A stretch of DNA of 64,000 bases from Streptomyces venezuelae (GCF_008642275.1 NZ_CP029189.1:3884501-3948500), one strand, 5' to 3'. Shown: positions 31,691 through 40,420, counted from the first letter of the stretch. The notes: generated by a model from the letters alone, not told the origin. Program-made: numbers and translations.

Positions 31691-32994
31691 TGGCGGAGGG
31701 GAAGGGCAGCGGCAGGCGGCGCGCCCTCGCCGAGGCGCTGGCACCGCTCGCGCTGCGGGAGTTCCGCATCCTGTGGACCGGTCAGGCCGTGTCGGCCGCC
31801 GGCGGCGGGATGACGAAGGTGGCCCTGATCTTCGCCGTGCTGGCGGTGGACGGGTCGGTCACGGACATCGGCCTGGTGATGACCGCGCAGGTCCTCACCC
31901 AGGTCCTGTTCACGCTGGCCGGCGGGGTGTGGGCGGACCGGCTGCGCCGCCAGTTCCTGATGCTGACGTCCGACCTGATCCGCGCCGCCACGCAACTGGT
32001 GCTGGCCGTGCTCCTGCTGACCGATGCCGCCCAGGTGTGGCACCTGGCGGCCGGCGCCGCGGTCTTCGGAGGCGCGCAGGCGTTCTTCGGCCCGGCGTCC
32101 AGGGGGCTGATGGCGGAGATCACGCCGCCCGAGCTGCTGCAACGCAGCAACGCACTGATGTCGTTCAGCACCAGCGCCTCCACGGTGCTGAGCCCGGCGC
32201 TGGCCGGTGTGCTGATCGCGCTGTGGGGGCCGGGGCTCGTGCTGGCCATGGACGCCGTCACGTTCATCGTGAGCGCCGTGTCGCTGGCGATGCTGCGGCT
32301 CCCTCCGCGCACGATCCCCGCGCCCGAGTCGTTCTGGCGGGACCTGGGCACCGGCTGGCGCGAGTTCGCCGTACGGCGGTGGCTGTGGCTCAACCTGATG
32401 GTGCACATGCTGCAGAACCTCGCCGTCGCGGCGTACTACGTCCTGGGCCCCGCCATCGCCAACGATTCGCTCGGCGGGCCCTCGGCCTGGGGCGTCATCG
32501 TCGCGGGGTTCGCGTGCGGCGCCCTCGTGGGCGGGTTCGTGGCGCTGCGGCTGGAGCCCAGCCGGCCGTTGATCGTCGGCAACCTCGCGCTGGCCCTGAC
32601 CGCGCTGCCGCTGCTTTCCCTCGCGGTGCCGATGCCGCTGTGGGCCGTGGTGGGCGCGGCGTTCCTCAGCGGAGCGGCGACCCTGTTCCTCGACGCCCTG
32701 TGGCAGGCGTCGATGCAGCAGCTGATCCCCGCGGAGGTGATGTCGCGGGTCGAGTCCTACGACTGGCTGTTCTCCACCATCGCCGCCCCGCTCGGCCTCG
32801 CCCTGGTCGGCCCGCTGGCCGCCCAGAACGGGCAGACCCAGACCCTGCTGATCGCCGCCGCGATGATCGTCATCCCGTGCGCTCTCACTCCGCTGGTGCC
32901 CGGCATCCGTGCGGTCCGGCGCGAGCCGGACGGCCGTATCACGGGCCCCACCCCCAGCCCGGCGGCGAATCCGCAGAAGCCCGCACACGTCTGA
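31690..32994 (+). CDS. MFS exporter (EntS-like)
   Basis: 434 aa, with about 12 hydrophobic segments. The N-terminus LREFRILWTGQAVSAAGGGM and GGVWADRLRRQFLM (motif A between helices 2 and 3) are typical of the enterobactin-exporter / MFS_3 branch, common in NRPS and siderophore clusters. It presumably exports the peptide or a lipidated precursor across the cytoplasmic membrane, after which the membrane-anchored acylase (5216-7525) could act. Its start overlaps the stop of the 39-aa ORF; the thioesterase gene follows after 18 bases. Confidence 0.92.
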   Translation: MAEGKGSGRRRALAEALAPLALREFRILWTGQAVSAAGGGMTKVALIFAVLAVDGSVTDIGLVMTAQVLTQVLFTLAGGVWADRLRRQFLMLTSDLIRAATQLVLAVLLLTDAAQVWHLAAGAAVFGGAQAFFGPASRGLMAEITPPELLQRSNALMSFSTSASTVLSPALAGVLIALWGPGLVLAMDAVTFIVSAVSLAMLRLPPRTIPAPESFWRDLGTGWREFAVRRWLWLNLMVHMLQNLAVAAYYVLGPAIANDSLGGPSAWGVIVAGFACGALVGGFVALRLEPSRPLIVGNLALALTALPLLSLAVPMPLWAVVGAAFLSGAATLFLDALWQASMQQLIPAEVMSRVESYDWLFSTIAAPLGLALVGPLAAQNGQTQTLLIAAAMIVIPCALTPLVPGIRAVRREPDGRITGPTPSPAANPQKPAHV

Positions 32995-33012
32995 GCCGAC
33001 GAACGAGGAACC

Positions 33013-33771
33013 ATGACCAACGGACAGGACGCATGGATACGCCGGTACCGGGCGGCGCCCGAGGCCCCGGTGCAGGTGGTGTGCCTGCCGCACGCCGGCG
33101 GGACCGCGAGCTACTTCCGGCCGATGGCGAAGGGGCTGTTCCCCGCGGCGGAGGTGCTGGCGGTGCAGTACCCCGGCCGGCAGGACCGCATCGGCGAACC
33201 GTGCATCACCGACTTCGAGGAACTGATCGAGCGCACGTTCGCCGCGGTGCGCTCCGCGACGGACAGACCGGTGGCGCTGTTCGGACACAGCATGGGGGCG
33301 CTGCTGGCCTTCGAGGTGGCCGGACGGCTGGAGGCCTGCGGAGCGGCGCCGACGGCGCTGTTCGCATCCGGAGCGCGGCCCCCCGGCCTGCCGCTGGACA
33401 GGTCCGGCCACACGGCGACCGACGACGAGCTGATCGCCGAACTCGCCGCGCTGGACGGTACCGACGAGCGGTTGCTGCAGAACGAGGACATGCGCGTGAT
33501 GGTGCTGTCCGCGCTGCGCGCGGACTACCGGATGCTGGAGTCCCGCCGGCCCCACGGCTCAGCGGTGGCGTGCCCGGTCGTGTCCCTGACCGGGGACGCG
33601 GACCCCGTCGTGTCGGTCGGCGAGGCGGGCGGGTGGGCGGACCACACCACCGGCCCCTTCGACCTGCACGTCTTTCCCGGTGGCCACTTCTACCTCGGTG
33701 ACCACTGGGCCGGTGTGAGCGCGGCGATCACGCAGCGGCTCGGGCGGCCCGCACCGGTACGGGCGGGATGA
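33013..33771 (+). CDS. type II thioesterase (Ser nucleophile)
   Basis: 252 aa from ATG 33013 with GAGGAACC upstream. A GrsT/RifR-type external thioesterase: CLPHAGGTASYF, VQYPGRQDRIGEP, LFGHSMGALLAFEV with Ser93 as nucleophile, and FPGGHFYLGDHW with the catalytic His. It should hydrolyse mis-loaded or stalled acyl groups from carrier proteins; with so many free PCPs, editing is likely to matter. The cluster has a second discrete thioesterase (4378-5145) in which the Ser is Cys, so the two probably do different jobs. Last gene of its operon, facing a terminator. Confidence 0.95.
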   Translation: MTNGQDAWIRRYRAAPEAPVQVVCLPHAGGTASYFRPMAKGLFPAAEVLAVQYPGRQDRIGEPCITDFEELIERTFAAVRSATDRPVALFGHSMGALLAFEVAGRLEACGAAPTALFASGARPPGLPLDRSGHTATDDELIAELAALDGTDERLLQNEDMRVMVLSALRADYRMLESRRPHGSAVACPVVSLTGDADPVVSVGEAGGWADHTTGPFDLHVFPGGHFYLGDHWAGVSAAITQRLGRPAPVRAG

Positions 33772-33787
33772 CGGACGCGGGCCGGGA

Positions 33788-33816
33788 GGCCGGTCGGCCT
33801 CAGGGCCCGACCGGCC
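33788..33816. terminator. bidirectional hairpin at the thioesterase / KAS III convergence
   Basis: GGCCGGTCGG and CCGACCGGCC form a 10-bp stem with a 9-base loop. The loop contains the stop codon of the KAS III-like gene (33800-33802), so the structure overlaps that gene's last codons. Confidence 0.6.
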
Positions 33817-34798
33817 ACGCGGCCGGGGCGGCGATCTCCAGTACCGCGCCACCGAAGGCGAACCCGGTGGAGTCGCCCATCATGACGACCCGGTCGCCGA
33901 CCTCGACGGCCCCCGTCTCCAACAGGTGGGTCAGCCCGACGAACGGGTCGCCGCCACTGATGAGGTGGCCGATCGTGCGGCCCAGTCCCCACGTGGTGCG
34001 CTCGTCGTCGATGCCGAACTCGGCGTAGAGGTCACGGTCGACCAGGAACCGGCCGGAGTAGGGCAGGAGCCAGTGCCTGACGTCCTCCGGCCCGGTCTCC
34101 GCGTCGGCGAGCACGGCCCGCAGGCAGTCGCGCTTGGCCTCGGTCATCGTCCGCATCATCGACACGACGCGCCTGCGCTGCGCCGTGCGGTACGCCTGCT
34201 GGTCGTCGAAGCGGCCGGGGTCCAGCGGGGTGAGCCTGCTGAGCCTGCCGTCGCCCACGATCTCGGTGGAAAGGAGCCGTGCGACACCGGACCCGCGGGC
34301 CAGGACCATGGCGGTCGCGCCGTCACCGGCGACGGCGCCCTGGTCCTCGCGATAACGGTCCACCTGCCGTCCGTACTTGTCCGCCGAGGTCAGCACGGCC
34401 GCACCGCCGGCGGACACGTACATCGCGCCGAGCTCCAGCGAGGCGATCGCGCTGTTGCAGCCCTGCCGCAGCCCGAGGGCCCGGGCCCGTCCGTCGTGGG
34501 CCATGCCCTGTACGTAGGAGGCCGGCTCGGCGACTCCCTCCGGTCCCTGTTCGTCGACGTAGGCGTGGACGAACACGCCGATGTCGGCGTGGTCGACGGC
34601 GGACCGGGCGATGGCGGTGCGGGCGGCCTCGACGGCCATGTCGGCGGCGCAGCCGGAGCCCGCGACCGATATCGACTCGTAGCCGTGCGCCTCACGGACG
34701 GCCGGGTCGTACCGGCCGGCCGCCACCGCGTCCTGCACCGGCTCCCGGTCCCCGAGGACCACCGCAGTGGACCGGACATACACATCGTCCCAACGCAC
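33800..34798 (-). CDS. KAS III-like (thiolase-fold) protein with altered catalytic residues
   Basis: 332 aa, start GTG 34798 with AGGAGG seven bases upstream, which settles the start. The thiolase fold and the nucleophile Cys114 in LGLRQGCNSAIASLE match 3-oxoacyl-ACP synthase III-like proteins. Where FabH has the His-Asn motif HQANxRI it reads LLPYSGRF, and where FabH has the Asn of GNTSA it reads IGHLISGGDP, so a normal Cys-His-Asn triad is not evident. KAS III relatives of this kind (CerJ-like) act as acyltransferases in secondary metabolism. It may transfer an acyl group to an amine or hydroxyl, or to a carrier protein. It is divergent from the ornithine N-hydroxylase and alone in its unit. 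Confidence 0.8.
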   Translation of the reverse strand: MRWDDVYVRSTAVVLGDREPVQDAVAAGRYDPAVREAHGYESISVAGSGCAADMAVEAARTAIARSAVDHADIGVFVHAYVDEQGPEGVAEPASYVQGMAHDGRARALGLRQGCNSAIASLELGAMYVSAGGAAVLTSADKYGRQVDRYREDQGAVAGDGATAMVLARGSGVARLLSTEIVGDGRLSRLTPLDPGRFDDQQAYRTAQRRRVVSMMRTMTEAKRDCLRAVLADAETGPEDVRHWLLPYSGRFLVDRDLYAEFGIDDERTTWGLGRTIGHLISGGDPFVGLTHLLETGAVEVGDRVVMMGDSTGFAFGGAVLEIAAPAAWPVGP

Positions 34799-35002
34799 GA
34801 GACAACCTCCTGGAGCCTTAGGGGTGCTGAGAGTGAATGAGCCCGACCGTAACGATCTCCACGCAGCACCGGCAACGCTCGTGCCGGACGAGGTCCGTGA
34901 CACCGCAGCGCGCCGGGCGCGCCTGGTCACGGCCTCGGAAGCGGCCCCGGAGGCCGCCTCGTCACGCCCTTCCGGCCCGTGTTCACGCACCTCGTGCGTG
35001 CC

Positions 35003-35032
35003 TTCACCGACCGGTGACGCTGTGGATACGAT
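35003..35032 (+). promoter_or_regulatory. putative promoter of the piperazate operon
   Basis: TTCACC (35003-35008), an 18-base spacer and TACGAT (35027-35032) form a plausible promoter with a start near 35039, giving an 85-base leader before GTG 35124. The rest of the 325-base divergent gap (34799-35123) shows GC-rich short repeats but no gene and no good StrR-type site. Confidence 0.45.
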
Positions 35033-35123
35033 CCCGCGACGAACCGGGCCTGAAGGAGCGGGAATCGACCGCACCGTGCCCCGTGGGGTGCCCGAACGAC
35101 CTGAACCGGAGAGGAACACCACC

Positions 35124-36401
35124 GTGACAGCCGCCGTGCTGCCCAACGTAGAGACCGTGGATGTCGCGGGGGTCGGCTTCGGTCCCGCCAACCTCGCCCT
35201 GGCGATCGCGCTCCAGGAGTCCGGGGCGCCGGTCACCATGGCCTTCCACGAGCGGCAGGCGAGCTTCGGCTGGCACACCGGCATGCTGATCGAAGGCGCC
35301 ACCATGCAGGTCTCCTTCCTCAAGGACCTGGCGACGATGCGCAACCCCGGCAGCCGCTACACGTTCCTCGCCTACCTGCACGCCCACGGCAGGATGCCGG
35401 CCTTCATCAACAGCAAGATGCTGTACCCGTACCGGATCGAGTTCCACGACTACCTCGGCTGGTCCGCCGCGCAGTTCGACGCCCACACGTCCTACGGCTC
35501 GACCGTCGTGGACATCAGCCCGGTCCAGGGCCCCGACGGTCACGTCGACCTCCTCGACATCACCACGCAGGACGCCGACGGGAACCGGCACGTCCAGCGG
35601 GCACGCAACGTGGTGATCGGCACCGGGATGGTCCCCCACCTGCCCCCCGGCGTGACCGCCTCGGCCCGGATCCGCCACAGCTCCCAGCTGCTCACCCACG
35701 ACTTCGGCACCCCCCGCCACGGCCGGTACCTCGTCGTCGGGGCCGGGCAGAGCGCCGCCGAGTGCGCCGACTACCTCCACCGCACCCACGGCGACGCGGC
35801 CGTGCACGCCGTCCACTCGCGCTACGGCTACAGCGTCGCGGACGACAGTCCCTTCGCGAACGCCATCTTCGACCCGGCAGCCGTCGACGACTTCTACCGG
35901 GCGCCGGACCAGACCAAGGAGGCGCTGCTCGCCCACCACGGCAACACCAACTACGCCGTGGTCGATCTGGACCTGAGCCAGGAGCTGTACCGGCGCGTCT
36001 ACCTGGAGGAGGTGCAGGGCAGCCCGCGGCTGCACGTCCACCGGGTCTCGCGGCTGCGCTCCTGCACGGAGACCGCCGACGGCGTCGAGGCGGAGGTGGA
36101 GTCGCTGGTCACCGGTGAGGTGACGCGACTGATGGTGGACGGCGTCGTCTACGCCACCGGCTACCGGCCGGCGGATCCCCTGCCCCTGCTCGGCGACCTG
36201 GCCGACGAGTGCAAGAAGGACGACAGCGGCCGCCTGTACGTGGACCGCGACTACCGCGTCCGCACCTCGGACTCGCTGCGCTGCGGCATCTACCTGCACG
36301 GTGCCGGCACCGAGGCCAGCCACGGCCTGAGCGCAGGACTCCTTTCCAACACCGCGGTCCGCGCCGGCGAGATCGTGGAATCGATACTCCGCCAGAACTG
36401 A
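35124..36401 (+). CDS. ktzI-like: L-ornithine N5-monooxygenase (KtzI-like)
   Basis: 425 aa; I chose GTG 35124 (GAGAGGAACACC upstream) rather than the longer open frame from 34767, whose N-terminal part is not family-like. It is a flavin-dependent N-hydroxylating monooxygenase: FAD motif GVGFGPANLALA, NADPH motif VVGAGQSAAECADYL, and the C-terminal YATGYRPA and HGLSAGLLSNTAVRAGEI. It hydroxylates ornithine at N5. In siderophores this gives hydroxamates; with KtzT it gives piperazate. The very next gene encodes a KtzT domain, so piperazate is the likely fate, and no hydroxamate formyl- or acetyltransferase is evident, although the GNAT at 39946 should be kept in mind. The KtzT-A gene starts 14 bases downstream. 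Confidence 0.93.
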   Translation: MTAAVLPNVETVDVAGVGFGPANLALAIALQESGAPVTMAFHERQASFGWHTGMLIEGATMQVSFLKDLATMRNPGSRYTFLAYLHAHGRMPAFINSKMLYPYRIEFHDYLGWSAAQFDAHTSYGSTVVDISPVQGPDGHVDLLDITTQDADGNRHVQRARNVVIGTGMVPHLPPGVTASARIRHSSQLLTHDFGTPRHGRYLVVGAGQSAAECADYLHRTHGDAAVHAVHSRYGYSVADDSPFANAIFDPAAVDDFYRAPDQTKEALLAHHGNTNYAVVDLDLSQELYRRVYLEEVQGSPRLHVHRVSRLRSCTETADGVEAEVESLVTGEVTRLMVDGVVYATGYRPADPLPLLGDLADECKKDDSGRLYVDRDYRVRTSDSLRCGIYLHGAGTEASHGLSAGLLSNTAVRAGEIVESILRQN

Positions 36402-36415
36402 CCCGGAGAGACACA

Positions 36416-38596
36416 GTGTTCGTTCCACCGAAGTACCGGGTCACCGAGCCCGGCCAGCTGCACGACATCATCCGGCAGAACCCCATGGGCATGCTGGTGA
36501 GCAACGGCCCCACCACGCCGTTCACCACCCTCCTGCCGATCATCCACCCCCCGCGCGACGACGAGCCCGAGTCCTTCTCCGGCTTCTCGCTGCTCGGCCA
36601 CCTCAACCGGGCCAACCCGCACTGGCGGGCACTGGCCGGGGGCGGCCCCGCGAGCCTCGTCTTCAGCGGCCCCCACAGCTACGTCACCCCGGCCCTGTAC
36701 GACACGTCGGTGGCCGCACCCACCTGGAACTACGTCACGGCCGAGCTGACCGGCGAACTGGTGCCCCTGCCCGCGGGCGAGGAGACCCTGGAGGTCGTCC
36801 GGCGCACCGCCGAACTGTTCGAGCACCGGTTCGGCAAGGGCTGGGAGTCCGCCGGGTCGGTCGACTACTTCCGGAGCATCGTGAGCGGGGTCGGCGCCTT
36901 CCGGTTCGACGTGACCTCCTCGCGGGCCCTGGTCAAGCTCAGCCAGGAGAAGAGCCCCGCGGTACGCGCCCGGGTGGCCCGGAGCATGCTCGACGACGCA
37001 GACGCAACCCGTCGCGCGCTCGGCGCCCACATGTGCCGGGTCGGGCGGGCGGAGCCGGCGCCGGGCCCCGCCCTGTGGGGTGGGACCGCACGGCCGGAGT
37101 GCCTCCTGGAGGGGCTGGTCCGCACCGTGGCGGAACGCCCCGACGAGCTCGCCCTGGTCGACGGGTCCACCCGGCTGACCTACGCGGAGCTGTGGGCCTG
37201 GGTCGCCGAGCTCGCCGCGACGCTCGGCCGCAACGGGGTCGAACCCGGCACCCGCGTCGCGGTGACCGGCGGGCGCAGTGCGCGCACCGTCGCCGCCCTG
37301 CTCGCCACCGTCGCGGTCGGTGCGACCTACGTTCCGCTGGACGCGTCGTACCCGGTGAACCGGCTCACGTTCATGCTGCGGGACAGCGGCGCGAGCCTGC
37401 TGCTGCACGACGGGCCGCCGCCGATCGCGGACGCGACGGCGACCCTTGCCATCGAGGACCCCTCGGGAGCCGGGGCCGGCGACTTCCGGCCGGTCGCCTG
37501 CCGGCCCGACCTGCCGGTGTACGTCATCTACACCTCCGGCTCGACCGGCAGGCCCAAGGGCGTGACGATCCAGCACAGCGTCCTGGACAACATGGCGACC
37601 TGGCAGCGCACCGACTCCGTCCGGCCCGACCTGCGGACGGCGCAGTTCGCGCCGCTGAACTTCGACGTCTGCTTCCAGGAGATCCTGGGAACGCTGTGCG
37701 GCGGCGGCACCCTCGTCATCGCCCCCGAGACGCTGCGGCGCGATCCGTTCGCCTTCCTGACCTGGCTGGCCGAACAGCGCATCGAGCGCCTGTTCCTCCC
37801 CTACGTCGCCCTGCACATGCTCGCGGTCGCGGCCTCGGCGCAGGACGGCGGACCGGACCTGTCGCTGCTGGAGGTGAACACGGCCGGGGAGCAGCTGCTG
37901 ACCACGCCCCCGATCCGGGCCCTGTTCGAGGCGCTGCCCCGGGCCCGGCTCGGCAACCACTACGGACAGAGCGAGTCCGCGATGGTCAGCTCGTACGTCC
38001 TGCCCGCCGACCCCGGCACCTGGCCGCTGCTGCCGCCCATCGGCCGGCCGCTGCCCGGCTGCGAGCTGCTGGTGGATCCCACCGACCCGGACGACCCGAC
38101 CGTCGGCGAACTGCTCGTCGCGGGCGCCCCGGTCTCGCTGGGCTATCTCGACCGGCCGGAGCTCAACGCCGAACGCTTCGTGACCGTCGAACGTACCCCG
38201 CACGGGCACACCGAGGCCTTCCGCACCGGCGACCTCGTGCGGGTCGAGGGCGACCTCGTGTACTTCCTCAGCAGGCTCGACCACGACGTGAAGATCCGCG
38301 GCATCCGCGTCAACCTGCTGGAGGTCGAGGCGTGCCTGTTGCAGCAGCCGGGCGTCGCCACCGCGGTCTGCGTGGCCCTGGAGCCGGTCCCCGGCTCACG
38401 TCAGCTCCGGGCGGCCGTGACCCTGCACCCGGACGTGGAGGAGCCCGGCGATCTCCGCGCCGCGCTCGCCGACCTGCTGCCCGAGGCATCGGTACCCGCC
38501 TCGGTGACCGTACTGACCGGACTGCCGCGGACCCCGAGCGGCAAGATCGACCGTGACTCGGTCGCCGAGTCCCTGGCGAGCGGAGGCCACCGATGA
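36416..38596 (+). CDS. ktzT-like: piperazate synthase (KtzT/PaiB fold) fused to an NRPS adenylation domain
   Basis: 726 aa from GTG 36416 (CCGGAGAG upstream). Residues 1-185 are a PaiB/KtzT-family domain: FVPPKYRVTE start, LLGHLNRANPHW with His62 as candidate heme ligand, GPHSYVTPALY, PTWNYVTAEL and VKLSQEKSP. KtzT is the heme enzyme that closes the N-N bond of piperazate from N5-hydroxyornithine. Residues ~228-722 are a complete A domain (YTSGSTGRPKG, GNHYGQSESA, FRTGDLVR, PRTPSGKIDRD). The hand-read code D-V-Q-F-N-A-H-M-V(-K) is close to the proline code DVQFIAHVVK, fitting a cyclic Pro-like residue such as piperazate. So one polypeptide appears to make and activate piperazate. It has no PCP of its own; a free PCP gene overlaps its stop (ATGA). 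Confidence 0.9.
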   Translation: MFVPPKYRVTEPGQLHDIIRQNPMGMLVSNGPTTPFTTLLPIIHPPRDDEPESFSGFSLLGHLNRANPHWRALAGGGPASLVFSGPHSYVTPALYDTSVAAPTWNYVTAELTGELVPLPAGEETLEVVRRTAELFEHRFGKGWESAGSVDYFRSIVSGVGAFRFDVTSSRALVKLSQEKSPAVRARVARSMLDDADATRRALGAHMCRVGRAEPAPGPALWGGTARPECLLEGLVRTVAERPDELALVDGSTRLTYAELWAWVAELAATLGRNGVEPGTRVAVTGGRSARTVAALLATVAVGATYVPLDASYPVNRLTFMLRDSGASLLLHDGPPPIADATATLAIEDPSGAGAGDFRPVACRPDLPVYVIYTSGSTGRPKGVTIQHSVLDNMATWQRTDSVRPDLRTAQFAPLNFDVCFQEILGTLCGGGTLVIAPETLRRDPFAFLTWLAEQRIERLFLPYVALHMLAVAASAQDGGPDLSLLEVNTAGEQLLTTPPIRALFEALPRARLGNHYGQSESAMVSSYVLPADPGTWPLLPPIGRPLPGCELLVDPTDPDDPTVGELLVAGAPVSLGYLDRPELNAERFVTVERTPHGHTEAFRTGDLVRVEGDLVYFLSRLDHDVKIRGIRVNLLEVEACLLQQPGVATAVCVALEPVPGSRQLRAAVTLHPDVEEPGDLRAALADLLPEASVPASVTVLTGLPRTPSGKIDRDSVAESLASGGHR

Positions 38597-38886
38597 CGAC
38601 CGGACCACTCACCGGCGGGACCACCGAGGCCGGGACCACCGCGGCCGACGCCGCCGGGCCGTACCCGGCGCGCATCGCGGAGCTCTGGTCGGCGGCGCTC
38701 GGCACGCCGGTCACCGCGGCCGGCCACGACTTCTTCGCGGACGGCGGGGACTCCTTCCAGGCCGCGCTCGCGACCGCGACGGTGCGCCGGGAGTGGGGGT
38801 TGGAGATCACCGTCCAACTGCTCATCGACCACCCCGTGCTGCGGGAGTACGCGGAGCGGGTGGCGCGGCTCGTGGACGAGCGGTGA
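38593..38886 (+). CDS. free-standing peptidyl carrier protein
   Basis: 97 aa with an N-terminal low-complexity Thr/Gly/Ala segment and a carrier domain whose phosphopantetheine site is FFADGGDSFQAALA. The start overlaps the KtzT-A stop (ATGA) and its stop overlaps the next gene's GTG. Tight coupling to KtzT-A suggests it receives the residue activated there, probably piperazate, before transfer to an elongation PCP or modification by the P450 downstream. DSF replaces the common DSL/HSL around the attachment serine. Confidence 0.9.
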   Translation: MTTGPLTGGTTEAGTTAADAAGPYPARIAELWSAALGTPVTAAGHDFFADGGDSFQAALATATVRREWGLEITVQLLIDHPVLREYAERVARLVDER

Positions 38887-39608
38887 CGGCTCCCACGGCA
38901 CCGGACGCGCTGATGGTCCTGGACTACCCGGGGCGCCGGCCGGAGGCTCCGGTCACCGCCCTGGGGCTCGACGGCATGGTCGCGCTCCTGGCGGACCCGC
39001 TGCCCGTCGAGGGAACCGGCCCCGCGTACGCGGCCCGGCTCGACGACGGCCCCGGGCCGGTGCTGGCGTACTGCGCCGCCTCGGCCATCGCGGTCCACCT
39101 CGCCCGCCGGTCCGGGCACCCGCGCCCCCTGGTCCTCTTCGACCCGATGCCGACCACCGACGACGACGTCGCCCGCGGTTACGCCGACGCGGTCGCGCAG
39201 GTGCCGGGGGGCTCCGAGCCACCCGTGCCGTTCGGGGAACTGCCGGCCGCGCCGGAGGCGTTCCTGCGGGCCGTCCGCCAGGACCTCGCGCGGCGTGCGG
39301 AGGCGGCCCTGCGGGCGCAGGGCCTGGACGACGAGGTGACCGCCGGGCCGGTGGCGCACTTCACCCGGCAGCACCTGTCCTACCTCGCCTACCTGCTGGC
39401 GGCGAGGGGCGCCCTGCCCAGGGAGCCCGTCGGACCGGTGCTCCAGGTCCTGTCCCGCGACCACCCCGACCACGGGGACTGGCTCCCCGAGGGGCCGCTG
39501 ACGACGCTGCGCGTCGACTGCGACCGGGCCGGGCTCACGGCCCACGAGACGACCAGGACCGGCGTGGTGTCGTTCCTGTCCGCGACAACGAGGAGGCAAC
39601 ACGCATGA
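38883..39608 (+). CDS. degenerate alpha/beta-hydrolase / thioesterase-like protein
   Basis: 241 aa from GTG 38883, overlapping the upstream PCP stop. The layout suggests a thioesterase-like alpha/beta hydrolase: an N-terminal VLDYPGRRPEAP and a nucleophile-elbow-like VLAYCAASAIAVHLARR followed by LVLFDPMPTT. The elbow lacks the normal GxSxG: it is A-Y-C-A-A-S, and a clear catalytic His motif near the C-terminus is absent. It may be an aminoacyl shuttle or a non-catalytic chaperone for the PCPs on either side, both joined to it by 4-base overlaps. I am not certain of the fold; no firm function. Confidence 0.55.
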   Translation: MTAPTAPDALMVLDYPGRRPEAPVTALGLDGMVALLADPLPVEGTGPAYAARLDDGPGPVLAYCAASAIAVHLARRSGHPRPLVLFDPMPTTDDDVARGYADAVAQVPGGSEPPVPFGELPAAPEAFLRAVRQDLARRAEAALRAQGLDDEVTAGPVAHFTRQHLSYLAYLLAARGALPREPVGPVLQVLSRDHPDHGDWLPEGPLTTLRVDCDRAGLTAHETTRTGVVSFLSATTRRQHA

Positions 39609-39850
39609 CGGGTGAAGAGCTGCGGACCGAGGTCCGGACGATCTGGCAGGACGTGCTGGGGACCGACGTGGACGACGACACCGACTTCTTCGGTGCGGGA
39701 GGCCACTCGTTCGCCGCGCTGCGCATCATCGCGGTGGTCAACGACCGGCACGGGACGTCGGCGCCGGTGAAGGTGCTGTTCGACAACCCCCGGTTCGCCG
39801 ACTTCGTCGCGGCCCTGGACGAGCAGCCCGAACTCAGCCGCCAGGGCTGA
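39605..39850 (+). CDS. free-standing peptidyl carrier protein
   Basis: 81 aa carrier protein with site FFGAGGHSFAALRI. Its ATG overlaps the hydrolase-like stop (ATGA). With the other two it makes three free PCPs in the cluster. It and the 38593 PCP share an S-F instead of S-L after the attachment serine and flank the hydrolase-like gene, so the trio probably works together. The 95 bases after it contain a CGTCCCGC short repeat and no gene. Confidence 0.9.
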   Translation: MTGEELRTEVRTIWQDVLGTDVDDDTDFFGAGGHSFAALRIIAVVNDRHGTSAPVKVLFDNPRFADFVAALDEQPELSRQG

Positions 39851-39945
39851 CGGTCCCGCTGTCCCGCCGTCCCGCCGTCCCGCGGGCCGGTCGAGCACGC
39901 ATGTGATCAGTGGTCCGCGGGCGGCCTTGCTGCTTGCATGGACCC

Positions 39946-40377
39946 ATGACCACTGAACTCTCCGCCGGCTACGACATATCCACCGACGTGGACCGGCTCG
40001 ACCGTGCACTCGTTCACCGGTGGCTCTCCCAGGACGCGTACTGGGCCCTGGGCCGGTCCCGGGAGAAGCAGGACACGGCCATCGACTTCTCCTTGAACTT
40101 CGGCGTCTACGACAGCACCACCGGGGCGCAGGTCGGTTACGCCCGTGTCGTCACCGACCGGGCCACGTTCGCCTGGCTGTGCGACGTGTTCATCGCGCCC
40201 GACAGCAGGGGGAAGGGCCTGGGGCACGCCCTCGCCGGTGCCGTCTGCGCGCACCTCGCACCCTTCGGACTGCGTCGCACGGCGCTGGCGACGGCCGATG
40301 CCCACGCGATCTACGCCAAGGAAGGCTTCGTGCGGCTGGAGCAGCCGGAGAACTGGATGGTGCTGGGCGCGCAGTAG
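39946..40377 (+). CDS. GNAT family N-acetyltransferase
   Basis: 143 aa from ATG 39946. Acetyl-CoA binding signature VFIAPDSRGKGLGHALAGAV (Q/RxxGxG/A type), followed by TALATADAHAIYAKEGFVRLE, the usual beta5/alpha4 end. The substrate cannot be told. In this setting it could acetylate an amino group on the product for self-resistance, or an amine precursor. It is separated by gaps of 95 bases on each side, so it may have its own signals. Confidence 0.88.
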   Translation: MTTELSAGYDISTDVDRLDRALVHRWLSQDAYWALGRSREKQDTAIDFSLNFGVYDSTTGAQVGYARVVTDRATFAWLCDVFIAPDSRGKGLGHALAGAVCAHLAPFGLRRTALATADAHAIYAKEGFVRLEQPENWMVLGAQ

Positions 40378-40420
40378 GCCCCGTGGCGGCCCCGTACGAC
40401 CACGCGACCACACGGCCGGT

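Noticed and set aside
34767..35123. Longer N-terminus for the ornithine N-hydroxylase
   Set aside because: The extra ~119 residues overlap the promoter and the start of the KAS III gene and do not resemble the family. GTG 35124 has a good ribosome site just before the FAD motif.
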